This document shows, piece by piece, positions 56,373 through 64,000 of a stretch of DNA of 64,000 bases; positions within the stretch are counted from its first letter, which is position 1; each line of letters starts with the position of its first letter. The translations under genes were made by a program, and so were the position numbers. The stretch is from Nocardia huaxiensis (GTDB taxonomy: Bacteria; Actinomycetota; Actinomycetes; Mycobacteriales; Mycobacteriaceae). The stretch is taken from assembly GCF_013744875.1 (NCBI RefSeq), contig NZ_CP059399.1:4402001-4466000 (forward strand), given 5' to 3'. The notes under the pieces are model-generated. The model saw only the letters and a program-made list of their open reading frames with translations, ran no database searches and was not told where the DNA came from.

Positions 56373-57803
56373 TCAGCGGGTTGGGCGCGGCGGCTTGGCC
56401 TTCGCGCCTGGCTTGCGCTTCTTGTTGTGGGGGCGGCTTTCGCCGCGCGGGATGGGGCGGCCCCGAGCGGGGGCGGCCGGTGAATCCTTTTCGGGCGCAA
56501 CGTAAGCGGCGGGGTCGGAGACCTGGCGGCCGGAGGGGCGGCGGGCGCCGGTGATCTCGAACAGGCGGCGATCGCTCGGGCGGACGTCGAGGTCGGTGGC
56601 GGTGATGCTCGCCTGCCGCATCACGTGGGTGACCTCGTCGCGGTCGTCGGGAGTGGCGACGGTGACCACGGTGCCGGTGGCTCCGGCGCGCGCGGTGCGG
56701 CCGGTGCGGTGCAGGTAGTCCTTGGGGTCGGCGGGCGGATCCACGTGTACGACAAGGGAGATGTCGTCGACGTGGATGCCGCGGGCGGCGATGTCGGTGG
56801 CCACCAGGACGGGCGCGGTGCCGTCGGCGAAGGCGGCCAGGGTGCGATTGCGCTGGTTCTGGGCCTTGCCGCCATGCAGGGCCACGGCCGCCACGCCCGC
56901 CTCGCGCAGACGGGTGGCGAGTTTCTCCGCGGCGTACTGGGTGCGGACGAAGAGCAGCGTGCGGCCTTGGCGCGCGGCGATTTCGGTGACGATGGTGCGT
57001 TTGTCGGTGCGGCGCACGTGCAGGACGTAGTGCTCGATCGTGGGGACGGACGTCGCATGTTCCGCGCCCTGCGAGAGGCCGTTGCCTGCCGTATCCGCGT
57101 GGTTCGCCGTGGTTTCGGGATCGGCCCCCGGGGAGTCGGTCCCGCTCGGCGCGGCCGGTTTCCCGACCGAATGCTCGATCGGGGTGCGCAGGTAGCGCTC
57201 GACCACGCCCGTGACGGTCTCGTCCAAAGTCGCTGAGAACAGCAGCTTCTGGGCTTCGGCGGGGACTCGGTTGAGGACGGCCGTGAGCTGGGGGAGGAAG
57301 CCGAGTTCGGACATGTGGTCGGCCTCGTCGATCGTGATGACCCGCACGTTCGACAGGTCGGCGGCGCGGCGGCCGATGAGGTCGGTGAGGCGGCCGGGGG
57401 TGGCGATGAGGACGTCCACGCCGCGGGCCAGGCGCTCCTCCTGCTTCTTGATGGGCAGGCCGCCGACGGCGGTGGCGACCCGCAGGCCCAGGGCGAGGGA
57501 CGGCTCGTCCAAGACCGATTCGATCTGGATGGCCAGTTCGCGGGTCGGCGCGAGGATCACACCGCCCGGTTTGCCGGGGGCGGAGGGTGAGCCCTTGAGC
57601 CGCATCAGCATCGGCAATCCGAAGGCGAGGGTCTTGCCCGAACCCGTTGCGGCCCGGCCCAATACATCGTGACCGGCCAGGATGTCGGGGATGACGGCGG
57701 CCTGGATGGGGAAGGGCCTGTCGATGCCGTCGCGGCGCAGGGCGTGGACCAGCACCGGCGGCAGGCCGAGATCGGCGAAGCGTACCGCGGGGGCGTCAGG
57801 CAC
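56373..57803 (-). CDS. DEAD-box RNA helicase
   Basis: A 476-residue RhlE-like helicase. All motifs are present: Q motif region PFPIQ, Walker A ATGSGKT, PTRELA, TPGR, DEAD, SAT, and HRTGRTARAG. An acidic, Gly-rich insertion (about 208-240) separates the two RecA domains, and the C-terminus is a basic Lys/Arg/Pro tail suited to RNA binding. The start overlaps the M56 gene stop by 8 bp. The roughly 270 bp before its stop (56100-56372) hold nothing I recognise. Confidence 0.93.
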   Translation of the reverse strand: MPDAPAVRFADLGLPPVLVHALRRDGIDRPFPIQAAVIPDILAGHDVLGRAATGSGKTLAFGLPMLMRLKGSPSAPGKPGGVILAPTRELAIQIESVLDEPSLALGLRVATAVGGLPIKKQEERLARGVDVLIATPGRLTDLIGRRAADLSNVRVITIDEADHMSELGFLPQLTAVLNRVPAEAQKLLFSATLDETVTGVVERYLRTPIEHSVGKPAAPSGTDSPGADPETTANHADTAGNGLSQGAEHATSVPTIEHYVLHVRRTDKRTIVTEIAARQGRTLLFVRTQYAAEKLATRLREAGVAAVALHGGKAQNQRNRTLAAFADGTAPVLVATDIAARGIHVDDISLVVHVDPPADPKDYLHRTGRTARAGATGTVVTVATPDDRDEVTHVMRQASITATDLDVRPSDRRLFEITGARRPSGRQVSDPAAYVAPEKDSPAAPARGRPIPRGESRPHNKKRKPGAKAKPPRPTR

Positions 57804-58737
57804 GGCTCAGCAGCCTGCTCAGCTCGACCAGCCAGGGGATGGCGACCGCGAGGGTGGGGACGACCAGGATCGCGGCGGCGGCCAGGTAGGCGGCGACGGC
57901 GATGCGCAGGCCGCCGATCGGGCCGGCCAGGCGCTGGATGCGGATCAGGGTGGTGGGACCGCCGACGGCCATCGCGCCTTGCGGGGCAGGGGAATTGGAG
58001 CAGGCGACGAGGGCGCGGGCCAGCGGAGTGGGCCCGGTGACCTTGACCGCGGAGTCGTCGGCGAGCAGTTCGATGAGCAGTTTCACCGAATCCAGCGCGG
58101 ATTTCGATCGCACGACGCGCGGGAACGCCTCGTGGGCGGCGGTGAACGCCTCCAGCACCAGGTCGTGGCGGGCGCGCAGGTGCGAGCGCTCGTGGCTGAC
58201 GATCGCGGTCAACTCCTCATCGGACAGATTGGTGACGGTGCCCTGGCTGAGCACCACGCGCCGGCGCAGGCCGGGCAGGCAGTAGGCGATGGGCTCGGTG
58301 GCGGCCAGCACCCGGATGTCGTTGGATTTGCGTTCCACCCCGGTCTGATCCAGCAGGTCGACCAGCATGCGGTGGTGCGCGCGGCGGCGGCGGGTGTGGA
58401 TGCCGACCCGGATCACCGACCAGATCAGGCGCGCGCCGATGAGCAGGGTCAGCGCGAAGACGGTGACGTAGGCCAGCCACAGCGGCAGGCCCAGCGCGTC
58501 GATCTCCTGGCTCGGGGTGGTGGTGGGCCGACCGTCCTCGCCGGGGACCAGCAGCCGGCTCGCGATGGCCAAGCCGGATCCGAATGCCGACAGCACCGCC
58601 GCGAGCGCGATGGCCTGCCAAAGCACCAGGGCGGCACGGGGACTGCGGTACGGCCACTTGGCTCGCGCGAGCAGCGCCGGAGCCGGTCCCGCCAGAAACA
58701 AGGCGAGACCGGCGAAAACCGGTGCTGTTACGTCCAT
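57796..58737 (-). CDS. M56 (BlaR1-like) membrane metallopeptidase (Rv1845c homologue)
   Basis: A 313-residue membrane protein with helices near the N-terminus, around residues 85-110 and at the C-terminus. The zinc motif HERSH is in IVSHERSHLRARHD (about residues 182-195). It lacks a C-terminal beta-lactam sensor domain. With BlaI encoded next to it, it should cleave or release that repressor on a signal. Confidence 0.88.
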   Translation of the reverse strand: MDVTAPVFAGLALFLAGPAPALLARAKWPYRSPRAALVLWQAIALAAVLSAFGSGLAIASRLLVPGEDGRPTTTPSQEIDALGLPLWLAYVTVFALTLLIGARLIWSVIRVGIHTRRRRAHHRMLVDLLDQTGVERKSNDIRVLAATEPIAYCLPGLRRRVVLSQGTVTNLSDEELTAIVSHERSHLRARHDLVLEAFTAAHEAFPRVVRSKSALDSVKLLIELLADDSAVKVTGPTPLARALVACSNSPAPQGAMAVGGPTTLIRIQRLAGPIGGLRIAVAAYLAAAAILVVPTLAVAIPWLVELSRLLSRA

Positions 58738-58780
58738 TCCTCAGCTCACTGCGTTGTGGCGGTCAGGGCCGAGGGTACAG

Positions 58781-59182
58781 CTACTTGGGTTCTTTCGAAT
58801 CCTTGCGCGCCGCCTCGGTGGCTTCGAGCTTAGCGAGTGCGTCGCGCAGAGCGGCAGCCTCATCGGCTCCTACCTGTTCCACGAAGTGCACGAGCGCGGC
58901 CCGGCGGCTGCCGACTTCGTCGGCCTGCTGCAGCGCGTCCACCATGAGCGAGGCCACGAGTTCGTCGCGGGTGTGCACGGGGGCGTAGCGGTGGGCGCGA
59001 TCGTCGCGCTGCTGCACGACCAGATTCTTCTTCGCGAGACGCTGCAGAACGGTCATCACCGTGGTGTAGGCGAGCTCGCGGCGTTCGGCGAGAGCCTCAT
59101 GGACCTGCCGGACCGTTTGCGGTTCGTCGGCCGACCACAACTGGTCCATGACCGCTTTTTCGAGTTCACCAAGACCTGCCAT
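58781..59182 (-). CDS. blaI: BlaI/MecI-family repressor (Rv1846c homologue)
   Basis: A 133-residue winged-helix repressor with MDQLWSADEPQTVRQVHEAL and LAYTTVMTVLQRLAKKNLV, ending in a helical dimerisation tail. In M. tuberculosis BlaI controls blaC, the adjacent protease gene and ATP synthase genes. It lies 43 bp upstream of the M56 gene. Confidence 0.92.
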   Translation of the reverse strand: MAGLGELEKAVMDQLWSADEPQTVRQVHEALAERRELAYTTVMTVLQRLAKKNLVVQQRDDRAHRYAPVHTRDELVASLMVDALQQADEVGSRRAALVHFVEQVGADEAAALRDALAKLEATEAARKDSKEPK

Positions 59183-59289
59183 CCCACAAGTTTACGGAGA
59201 CAACGACAGGAATGCGTACTACAAGCCGTCGTAACCGGGTGGTTGCTGGTGTGGGATTGGTCATAGGCCCTGCGACCGGGGCATGAAGA

Positions 59290-60126
59290 TCAGAGATCCG
59301 CGTGCACATGCCGGGTGCCGATGGGCACGATCATGGGTCGCCCGGAGACCGGGTCTTCCAGCACGGAAGCGCGCAGTCCGAAAACTTCGTGCAACAACTC
59401 GGCGGTGATGATGTCGCCGGGACGGCCCTGGGCGATGATGCGGCCGGCGCACATGACGATCAGTTGATCGCTGTAGCGGATGGCGAGGTTCAGATCGTGC
59501 AGCACCATGACGACCGTGCGGCCGTAATCGTCGTGCAGGCGGTCGACCAGATCGAGCACCTCGAGCGAGTGCGCGAGATCCAGATACGTGGTCGGTTCGT
59601 CCAGCAGCAGGATGTCCGTTCCCTGCGCGAGGGCCATGGAGATCCACGCGCGCTGCCGCTGCCCGCCGGAGAGTTCGTCGAGGGTGCGATCGGCCAGATC
59701 CCCGATGCCGGTCTGCTCGAGCGCGGTGGCCACCTCGGATTCGTCATCGGCCGACCACTGGCGCAGCCACGACTGATGCGGATGCCGTCCGCGCGCAACC
59801 AGATCCGCGACGGTGAGCCCCTCCGGCGCGACCGGCGTCTGCGGCAGCATGCCGACGATGCGGGCCACATCCTTGGTCTTCATGGACGAAATGGCCTTGC
59901 CGTCCAGCACAACCTGCCCGTCGCGCGGGCGCAGCAGCCGGCCCAGCGAGCGCAGCAGGGTGGACTTGCCACAGCCGTTGGGGCCGATCACCGTGGTGAT
60001 CACACCGGGTTCGATGTCGACACTCAGTCCATCGACGATGACGCGATCGCCGTAGCCGAGGGTGACGTTCTCGGCTCCCAACCGGTGGTCGGCGGCCGAA
60101 TGCTGATGGTCCGCAGCGAGAGTCAT
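59290..60126 (-). CDS. Iron-siderophore ABC transporter ATPase (FecE/FepC type)
   Basis: A 278-residue ATPase with Walker A GPNGCGKST, signature LSGGQRQRAW, Walker B DILLLDEPTTYLD and a switch His in MVLHDLN. The ATG at 60126 overlaps the upstream permease stop as ATGA. It powers the two permeases encoded before it, behind the IdeR box at 62316. Confidence 0.93.
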   Translation of the reverse strand: MTLAADHQHSAADHRLGAENVTLGYGDRVIVDGLSVDIEPGVITTVIGPNGCGKSTLLRSLGRLLRPRDGQVVLDGKAISSMKTKDVARIVGMLPQTPVAPEGLTVADLVARGRHPHQSWLRQWSADDESEVATALEQTGIGDLADRTLDELSGGQRQRAWISMALAQGTDILLLDEPTTYLDLAHSLEVLDLVDRLHDDYGRTVVMVLHDLNLAIRYSDQLIVMCAGRIIAQGRPGDIITAELLHEVFGLRASVLEDPVSGRPMIVPIGTRHVHADL

Positions 60127-61241
60127 AGGGTCGCCTTCCGATTGGCACGTACAAGCAAGTAGAGCAGGAACGGTCCACCGCATGCCGCGGTGACCACACC
60201 GACGGGCAGATCGATGGGAAAGACGGTGCGCGCGGCCAGATCCGCGCCGAGCACGGCGATCGCGCCCACCAGCGCCGAGCCGATGATCGGCTCGCCCGGG
60301 GTGCCCAGCAGGCGGCGCGCGATCTGCGGTGCGGCCAGGCCGATGAAGGCCAGCGGGCCGACGGTGGACACGGCCAGAGCGGTTGCGGCGCAGGCGGCTC
60401 CGAGCAGGATGGCCTGCTGGGTTTGCAGGCGCACGCCGAGGACGCGCACGGTGTCGGTGCCCAGGCGCAGGGCCGCGAGGGTGCGGGCCGAGGCGGCGGT
60501 GACGGTCAGCGCGATGCCCAGGCCGATGGCGGCGGGCACCAGGGTGGACCAGTCGGAGGCATTGAGCGAGCCGGTGATCCAGTGCTGGGCGTGCGAGGCG
60601 TCGGCCAGGGAGGCGCGGGCCATCAGCCAGGTGACCACCGACATGAGCACCGCGTTCACGCCGATGCCGATGAGCACCAGGCGAAATCCCATGGCTCCGG
60701 CGTCGGCGGTGCGGCCGCGTCCCCACGCCAGCGCATAGATGAGCACGGCGGTGAGCAGGCCGCCCGCGAGCGCTGCGAGCGGAACGCCCAGCGCGGCAAC
60801 CACACCGGTGGCGGTCCCGCCCGCGCCGACGATCACCGCGACCGCGCCGACACTGGCCCCGGCGGTGATGCCGAGCATGTCCGGGCTGGCCAGGGGATTG
60901 TGCAGAATCGATTGCGCCACAGCGCCGGCCATGCCGAGCGCCGCGCCCACCACGATGGCGGTGAGCGCGCGCGGCAGCCGCGCATCCATGATCACGAAGC
61001 GCTGGGCGCGAGTTCCGCCGCCGCCCAGGACATCCAGGACCTTGCCGAGCGGAATATTGAACTCGCCCACCGCGATATCCAGCGCGAACAGGCCCAGCAG
61101 GATCGCGATGAACGCGATGATGGTGAGCAGCATGCGGATTCGCAGGACCGCCGAGAACCTGCCCAGGCGAACCGCCGGACGGGTCGCGCGCAGCCCGGTC
61201 CGGTCTTGCGGCGGATTGGACTGGGTTTCCGGGATGCTCAC
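60123..61241 (-). CDS. FecCD-family iron-siderophore permease, second subunit
   Basis: A 372-residue permease with about nine to ten helices and the FecCD segments PRALTAIVVGAALGMAGA, NPLASPDMLGITAGAS and FIGLAAPQIARRLLG. A basic N-terminal tail of about 35 residues precedes the first helix. GTG at 61241 overlaps the first permease stop by 4 bp. Confidence 0.92.
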   Translation of the reverse strand: MSIPETQSNPPQDRTGLRATRPAVRLGRFSAVLRIRMLLTIIAFIAILLGLFALDIAVGEFNIPLGKVLDVLGGGGTRAQRFVIMDARLPRALTAIVVGAALGMAGAVAQSILHNPLASPDMLGITAGASVGAVAVIVGAGGTATGVVAALGVPLAALAGGLLTAVLIYALAWGRGRTADAGAMGFRLVLIGIGVNAVLMSVVTWLMARASLADASHAQHWITGSLNASDWSTLVPAAIGLGIALTVTAASARTLAALRLGTDTVRVLGVRLQTQQAILLGAACAATALAVSTVGPLAFIGLAAPQIARRLLGTPGEPIIGSALVGAIAVLGADLAARTVFPIDLPVGVVTAACGGPFLLYLLVRANRKATL

Positions 61242-62275
61242 AGGCTCACCAGCTTCCGGCGGCGGACCAGCAGAATGAAGAAGGGCGCGCCGATGACGGC
61301 GAGGGTGAAGCCGGCCTGGAGTTCGCCGGGGCGGGCGATCAAGCGGCCCAGGGTGTCGGCGATGAGCAGGGTGACCGCGCCGATGATTCCCGAATAGGGA
61401 AGCAGCCAGCGATAATCCGGCCCGGTCAGTGCCCGTGCGAGATGCGGCACGATCAAACCGAGGAAGGCGATCGGCCCCACCGCGGCGGTCGCGGCGCCGG
61501 TGAGCAGCACGATGGCCAGCAGTCCCAGCGCCCGGCTGCGGCCGAGGTTCACGCCGAGCCCGCGCGCCACATCGTCGCCGAGGGCCAGCAGGTTCAGGCC
61601 CGGGGTGGCCATGACGGCGAGCACCGCGCCGATGGCCAGGAATGGCAGCACCTGCCAGATCACCGAGGCGTCGTGCCCGGCGATATCGCCGACCACCCAG
61701 TACCGGTAGGTGTTCAGCGCGGTCCCGTCCAGCAGCACCACGATATTGGTCATGGCCTGCAGGAACGCCGTGACGGCCGCACCCGCGAGCACCAGGCTCA
61801 GCGGGCTCGCCTTCCCGCCGCCGAGCGAGGACACCCCGAACACCACCAGCCCCGCGATCAGCGCCCCGAGGAACGCGAACCAGATGTATTGCGAGGGCGC
61901 GGTGAACGCGAACAAATGAATGCTCAGCGCCGCGAGGAAGGCCGCGCCCGCGTTGAGCCCCAGCAATCCTGCGTCCGCGAGCGGATTGCGGGTATAGCCC
62001 TGGATGAGCGCGCCGGCCATGCCCAGGGCCAGACCGGTGATGAGGGCGAGCCCGGTTCTGGGCAGGCGCAATTCGCGCACGATCTGTTCTTCGGCCCCGT
62101 CGGTGGGGCAGCTGAGCGGCAGTCCGCCCGGACAGGTGAGGGCGTCGTACACGGTTCCCAGCCCGATGGCGCGGGAGCCGAGCGCGATGCTGGCCGCGAG
62201 GGCGCACAGCAGTAATGCGGCCAGAAGGAGGAGTCCGAGCAGACGTCGCCGTCTGGTGGTGACTACGGCGGGCAC
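61238..62275 (-). CDS. FecCD-family iron-siderophore permease, first subunit
   Basis: A 345-residue permease of the same family with LRLPRTGLALITGLALGMAG, RNPLADAGLLGLNAGA and FLGLIVPHLARALTG. Two Cys lie in the first extracytoplasmic loop (CPGGLPLSC). It is the first gene of the importer operon, reading away from the IdeR box. No substrate-binding lipoprotein gene is nearby. Confidence 0.92.
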   Translation of the reverse strand: MPAVVTTRRRRLLGLLLLAALLLCALAASIALGSRAIGLGTVYDALTCPGGLPLSCPTDGAEEQIVRELRLPRTGLALITGLALGMAGALIQGYTRNPLADAGLLGLNAGAAFLAALSIHLFAFTAPSQYIWFAFLGALIAGLVVFGVSSLGGGKASPLSLVLAGAAVTAFLQAMTNIVVLLDGTALNTYRYWVVGDIAGHDASVIWQVLPFLAIGAVLAVMATPGLNLLALGDDVARGLGVNLGRSRALGLLAIVLLTGAATAAVGPIAFLGLIVPHLARALTGPDYRWLLPYSGIIGAVTLLIADTLGRLIARPGELQAGFTLAVIGAPFFILLVRRRKLVSL

Positions 62276-62315
62276 GGTGACGAACTACTCCTGATCGAAT
62301 TATTGCTGGTTTAAG

Positions 62316-62334
62316 TCTGGTAAGCCTAACCTAT
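62316..62334. promoter_or_regulatory. IdeR/DtxR iron box between importer and FhuF-like gene
   Basis: The 19-mer TCTGGTAAGCCTAACCTAT matches the DtxR/IdeR consensus TTAGGTTAGCCTAACCTAA at 14 or 15 positions. It lies between the two divergent iron genes, so both should be repressed when iron is plentiful. Confidence 0.85.
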
Positions 62335-62375
62335 CTTCGATTTCGTGCCGAAAAGCCGATGAATGAGGAGGTTCG

Positions 62376-63083
62376 ATGCGCGAACCCGTAACTGTTTGCC
62401 CGCCTCGCGATTCCAGGATCGCCTTCGGCAGGACATGCGGCAGGCTGCGTGCCCTGCAACCCGAGCACCCGCGTGTGTACGCCTGCGCCGCCATGGCTGA
62501 ACAGGGAAAACGTCGCTGGTGGCGGCTGGCCGATGGAATTCGGGAGGGCCGGATCGAGCTCATGTACCGGCGGCACGCGGCCGAGATGAGCAATGCCGAG
62601 ATCGCCGCCGAGGTGGTGGCGACCGCACTCATCCACGCGGTGATCGGCCGGGTCATGGCGCTGCTGGTCTCCGAGGGCCGGGCCTGGGATCCGGGCCTGG
62701 AGAATCTGTGGATCCACACCGACAACGACGGCGGCATCGACTGGGCCGGCTTGGCCGACACCACGATTCGCGTGGTCGACGGCGACGTGCTCACCGGCGA
62801 GGCGGGGGTGGTGGCGCTACCGTGCGAGCCCGCGCTCTATGTCTGGCTGGCCCATCGCTGCGATCCGGCGCTCACGCTCATCCAGGAGGCCATGGCCCGC
62901 TGTGCCGGACTGGGCGCGCGACGCTTCTGGGCACTGGTCGGCGAGTCGATCGTCGGTGCGGCGACCTATGTTCCGGCGCTCTCGCGCACCAATTCCGCCG
63001 AGGGCGCGCGCCGCGGTCAGGCTATGCTCGCGGCCCTCGAGGATCGTGGATTGCCGGTGCGCCGGGCTTGCTTTGTTAGGTAA
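62376..63083 (+). CDS. FhuF-like siderophore-iron reductase family protein, short C-terminus
   Basis: A 235-residue protein. The middle and C-terminal parts (LWIHTDNDGGIDWAGL, LIQEAMARCAGLGARRFWAL) resemble ferric-reductase FhuF proteins. It stops at RRACFVR, where FhuF proteins continue into the CC...CxxC motif that binds the 2Fe-2S cluster, so it is either a truncated or divergent member. GAGGAGG precedes ATG. The stop codon lies inside the IdeR box at 63076-63094. Family assignment is moderate. Confidence 0.6.
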   Translation: MREPVTVCPPRDSRIAFGRTCGRLRALQPEHPRVYACAAMAEQGKRRWWRLADGIREGRIELMYRRHAAEMSNAEIAAEVVATALIHAVIGRVMALLVSEGRAWDPGLENLWIHTDNDGGIDWAGLADTTIRVVDGDVLTGEAGVVALPCEPALYVWLAHRCDPALTLIQEAMARCAGLGARRFWALVGESIVGAATYVPALSRTNSAEGARRGQAMLAALEDRGLPVRRACFVR

Positions 63084-63097
63084 GCCTGACCTACACT
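63068..63097 (+). promoter_or_regulatory. Promoter and IdeR box of the MrsI-like small RNA
   Basis: TTGCTT (63068-63073), an 18-bp spacer and TACACT (63092-63097) form a promoter. The 19-mer TTAGGTAAGCCTGACCTAC at 63076-63094 matches the IdeR consensus at 16 positions and covers the spacer and part of the -10. Confidence 0.75.
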
Positions 63098-63103
63098 TGG
63101 ACT

Positions 63104-63202
63104 CGGCGCGAGGATCGAGCGAGAGTCCCGAGGGCTGCGGTGACCCCCGATCCACTGCCGGCGGCGGGCTCCCTTCACGGGGAGCCCGCCGCCTTTGCTT
63201 TT
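63104..63202 (+). ncRNA. mrsI: MrsI-like iron-regulated small RNA
   Basis: The predicted transcript of about 99 nt begins near 63104, just after the promoter, and ends at a perfect 14-bp GC-rich stem (63160-63173 with 63180-63193) followed by TTTGCTTTT. A 5' stem-loop is closed by GGATCG (63112-63117) with CGATCC (63148-63153). No start codon with a usable frame fits inside. It lies between the blaI region and the Rv1847 homologue, the exact location of MrsI (ncRv11846), an IdeR-controlled iron-sparing small RNA. Exact ends are estimates. Confidence 0.7.
63160..63202 (+). terminator. Strong intrinsic terminator of the small RNA
   Basis: A perfect 14-bp stem GGCGGCGGGCTCCC/GGGAGCCCGCCGCC with a 6-nt loop is followed by TTTGCTTTT, the best T-tract in the window. 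Confidence 0.92.
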
Positions 63203-63227
63203 CCCGGCGCATGCCACTGTGGAGGGC

Positions 63228-63674
63228 ATGACAGAGCCTGATTTCTCGTCGATCCGCTCCATGGCCGACGTGACCCCGGAACTGATGACGAAGTTCAGCG
63301 AAGGCACCTTCACCGATCTCATCGGGCTGAAGTTCACCGAACTCACCGCCGACCGGGTCGCCGCGGAATGGGTGGTGACGCCGCAGCAGTTCCAGCCGGC
63401 CGGGATCGTCAACGGCGGCGTGTACTGCACTGTCATCGAAACCCTCGCCAGTGTGGCGGGCAGCGCGTGGCTGGGGGAGAAGGGCACCGTCGTCGGCGTC
63501 AACAACAACACCGACTTCCTGCGGGCCGTGCGCGAAGGCGTGCTGCGCGGCGAGGCGACCCCGATCCACCGGGGACGCTCACAGCAACTGTGGGTCGTGG
63601 TGATCACCGACGAGCAGAATCGGACCGTGGCGCGCGGGCAGGTGCGACTGCAGAACATGTACGCGCAGAACTGA
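63228..63674 (+). CDS. PaaI-type hotdog thioesterase (Rv1847 homologue)
   Basis: A 148-residue hotdog protein with FQPAGIVNGGVYCTVIETLAS, which carries the catalytic-loop Asn/Gly-Gly and Glu, and VVGVNNNTDFLRAV. It should hydrolyse an acyl-CoA thioester. ATG at 63228 has GGAGGG 2-7 nt upstream; a longer frame from 63195 would run into the small-RNA terminator. Confidence 0.9.
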   Translation: MTEPDFSSIRSMADVTPELMTKFSEGTFTDLIGLKFTELTADRVAAEWVVTPQQFQPAGIVNGGVYCTVIETLASVAGSAWLGEKGTVVGVNNNTDFLRAVREGVLRGEATPIHRGRSQQLWVVVITDEQNRTVARGQVRLQNMYAQN

Positions 63675-63721
63675 CCTCGCGCGAAACATGCGGGTAATAC
63701 CGATCGTGCCAGAATGACCGA

Positions 63722-63742
63722 CGGCTCCTGTTGCCGGAGCCG
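63722..63742. terminator. Short hairpin between thioesterase and ureA
   Basis: CGGCTCC and GGAGCCG form a 7-bp stem with a 7-nt loop, without a T-tract. It may be a terminator or part of the ureA leader. Confidence 0.4.
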
Positions 63743-63775
63743 CGGACCGTCCCGTCACCTCGATCAGGAGCCCGA

Positions 63776-64000
63776 ATGCGTCTGTCGCCGCATGAGCAGG
63801 AACGCCTGCTGCTGAGCTACGCGGCCGAACTGGCCCGGCGCCGGCAGGCCCGCGGATTGAAGCTGAATCATCCGGAGTCGGTGGCCGTCATTACCGATCA
63901 CGTGCTCGAGGGAGCGCGGGACGGGCGGACCGTCGCCGAGCTCATGGCCTCGGGGCGCACGGTGCTCTCGCGCGCGGATGTCATGGACGGCGTGCCGGAG
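63776..64000 (+). CDS. ureA: Urease gamma subunit (3' end outside window)
   Basis: The first 75 codons of UreA are visible: [39 protein letters not shown] and [17 protein letters not shown] are diagnostic. UreA is part of the nickel urease that hydrolyses urea to ammonia and carbamate. AGGAG lies 6 nt before ATG. The position after the Rv1847 homologue matches Rv1848 and implies ureBC beyond the window. Confidence 0.96.
   Translation, partial: MRLSPHEQERLLLSYAAELARRRQARGLKLNHPESVAVITDHVLEGARDGRTVAELMASGRTVLSRADVMDGVPE

Noticed and set aside
59183..59289. BlaI operator upstream of blaI
   Set aside because: Only a loose ACGAC...GTCGT pair about 20 bp apart is visible, not a convincing BlaI dyad.

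Overview
The window looks like a chromosome segment from a Nocardia-type member of the Mycobacteriales. It is very GC-rich, has many GTG starts and GTGA/ATGA overlaps, and encodes GarA, a WhiB protein, ChoD- and CYP125-type steroid enzymes and an IdeR-type iron box. The gene order from about 24.8 kb to the end follows Mycobacterium tuberculosis Rv1822 to Rv1848 with gaps and insertions: pgsA2-like, gcvH, garA, two merR genes flanking a DUF151 gene, gcvP, VWA protein, glcB, two CNNM/CorC proteins, guaB1, M56 protease, blaI, thioesterase, ureA. I saw no tRNA, rRNA, CRISPR array, transposase or prophage.

Region 1 (1-12 kb) is an envelope or extracellular polysaccharide locus. It holds a nucleotide-sugar 6-dehydrogenase, GT2 glycosyltransferase, Wzx-type flippase and DUF218 protein in one overlapping operon, then a heparinase II/III-like protein, a hexapeptide acetyltransferase, an AsnB-type amidotransferase, a polyprenyl-phosphate sugar-1-phosphate transferase and a PaaK/CapK-like adenylating enzyme cut by the window start. 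Together they suggest a uronic-acid polymer with acetyl or amide decoration.

Region 2 (12-25 kb) is mixed metabolism: a CYP125-like P450 behind a strong palindrome, a TetR regulator, a zinc-ribbon membrane protein, an XRE regulator coupled to a stand-alone tRNA-binding-domain protein, an acyl-CoA oxidase-type dehydrogenase, a ThrE exporter with a PAP2 phosphatase, a NERD-like protein, a DUF2252 protein and a ChoD-like GMC oxidoreductase.

Region 3 (25-41 kb) holds gcvH, garA, the MerR genes, a tandem glycine riboswitch before gcvP, a Ser/Thr kinase with a seven-bladed WD40 propeller, a VWA/substrate-binding protein, WhiB, an HNH nuclease with two probable small ORFs nearby, and malate synthase G.

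Region 4 (41-58 kb) has an SDR-TetR-ACAD operon behind a 41-bp nested palindrome, a DM13 protein, a GlxA-type regulator divergent from an HD hydrolase, a DAO-type oxidoreductase, a CNNM operon with a structured leader, guaB1, an NTF2-like protein, a tandem pair of MmyB-like XRE regulators with matching upstream elements, and a DEAD helicase.

Region 5 (58-64 kb) has an M56 protease/BlaI pair, an iron-siderophore ABC importer divergent from a FhuF-like protein across an IdeR box, and then a second IdeR box followed about 65 nt later by a strong intrinsic terminator. That last unit sits directly upstream of the Rv1847 homologue, exactly where M. tuberculosis encodes the iron-sparing small RNA MrsI (ncRv11846). 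It is the most notable non-coding feature. The least explained coding unit is the XRE/tRNA-binding pair at 15.1-16.6 kb.
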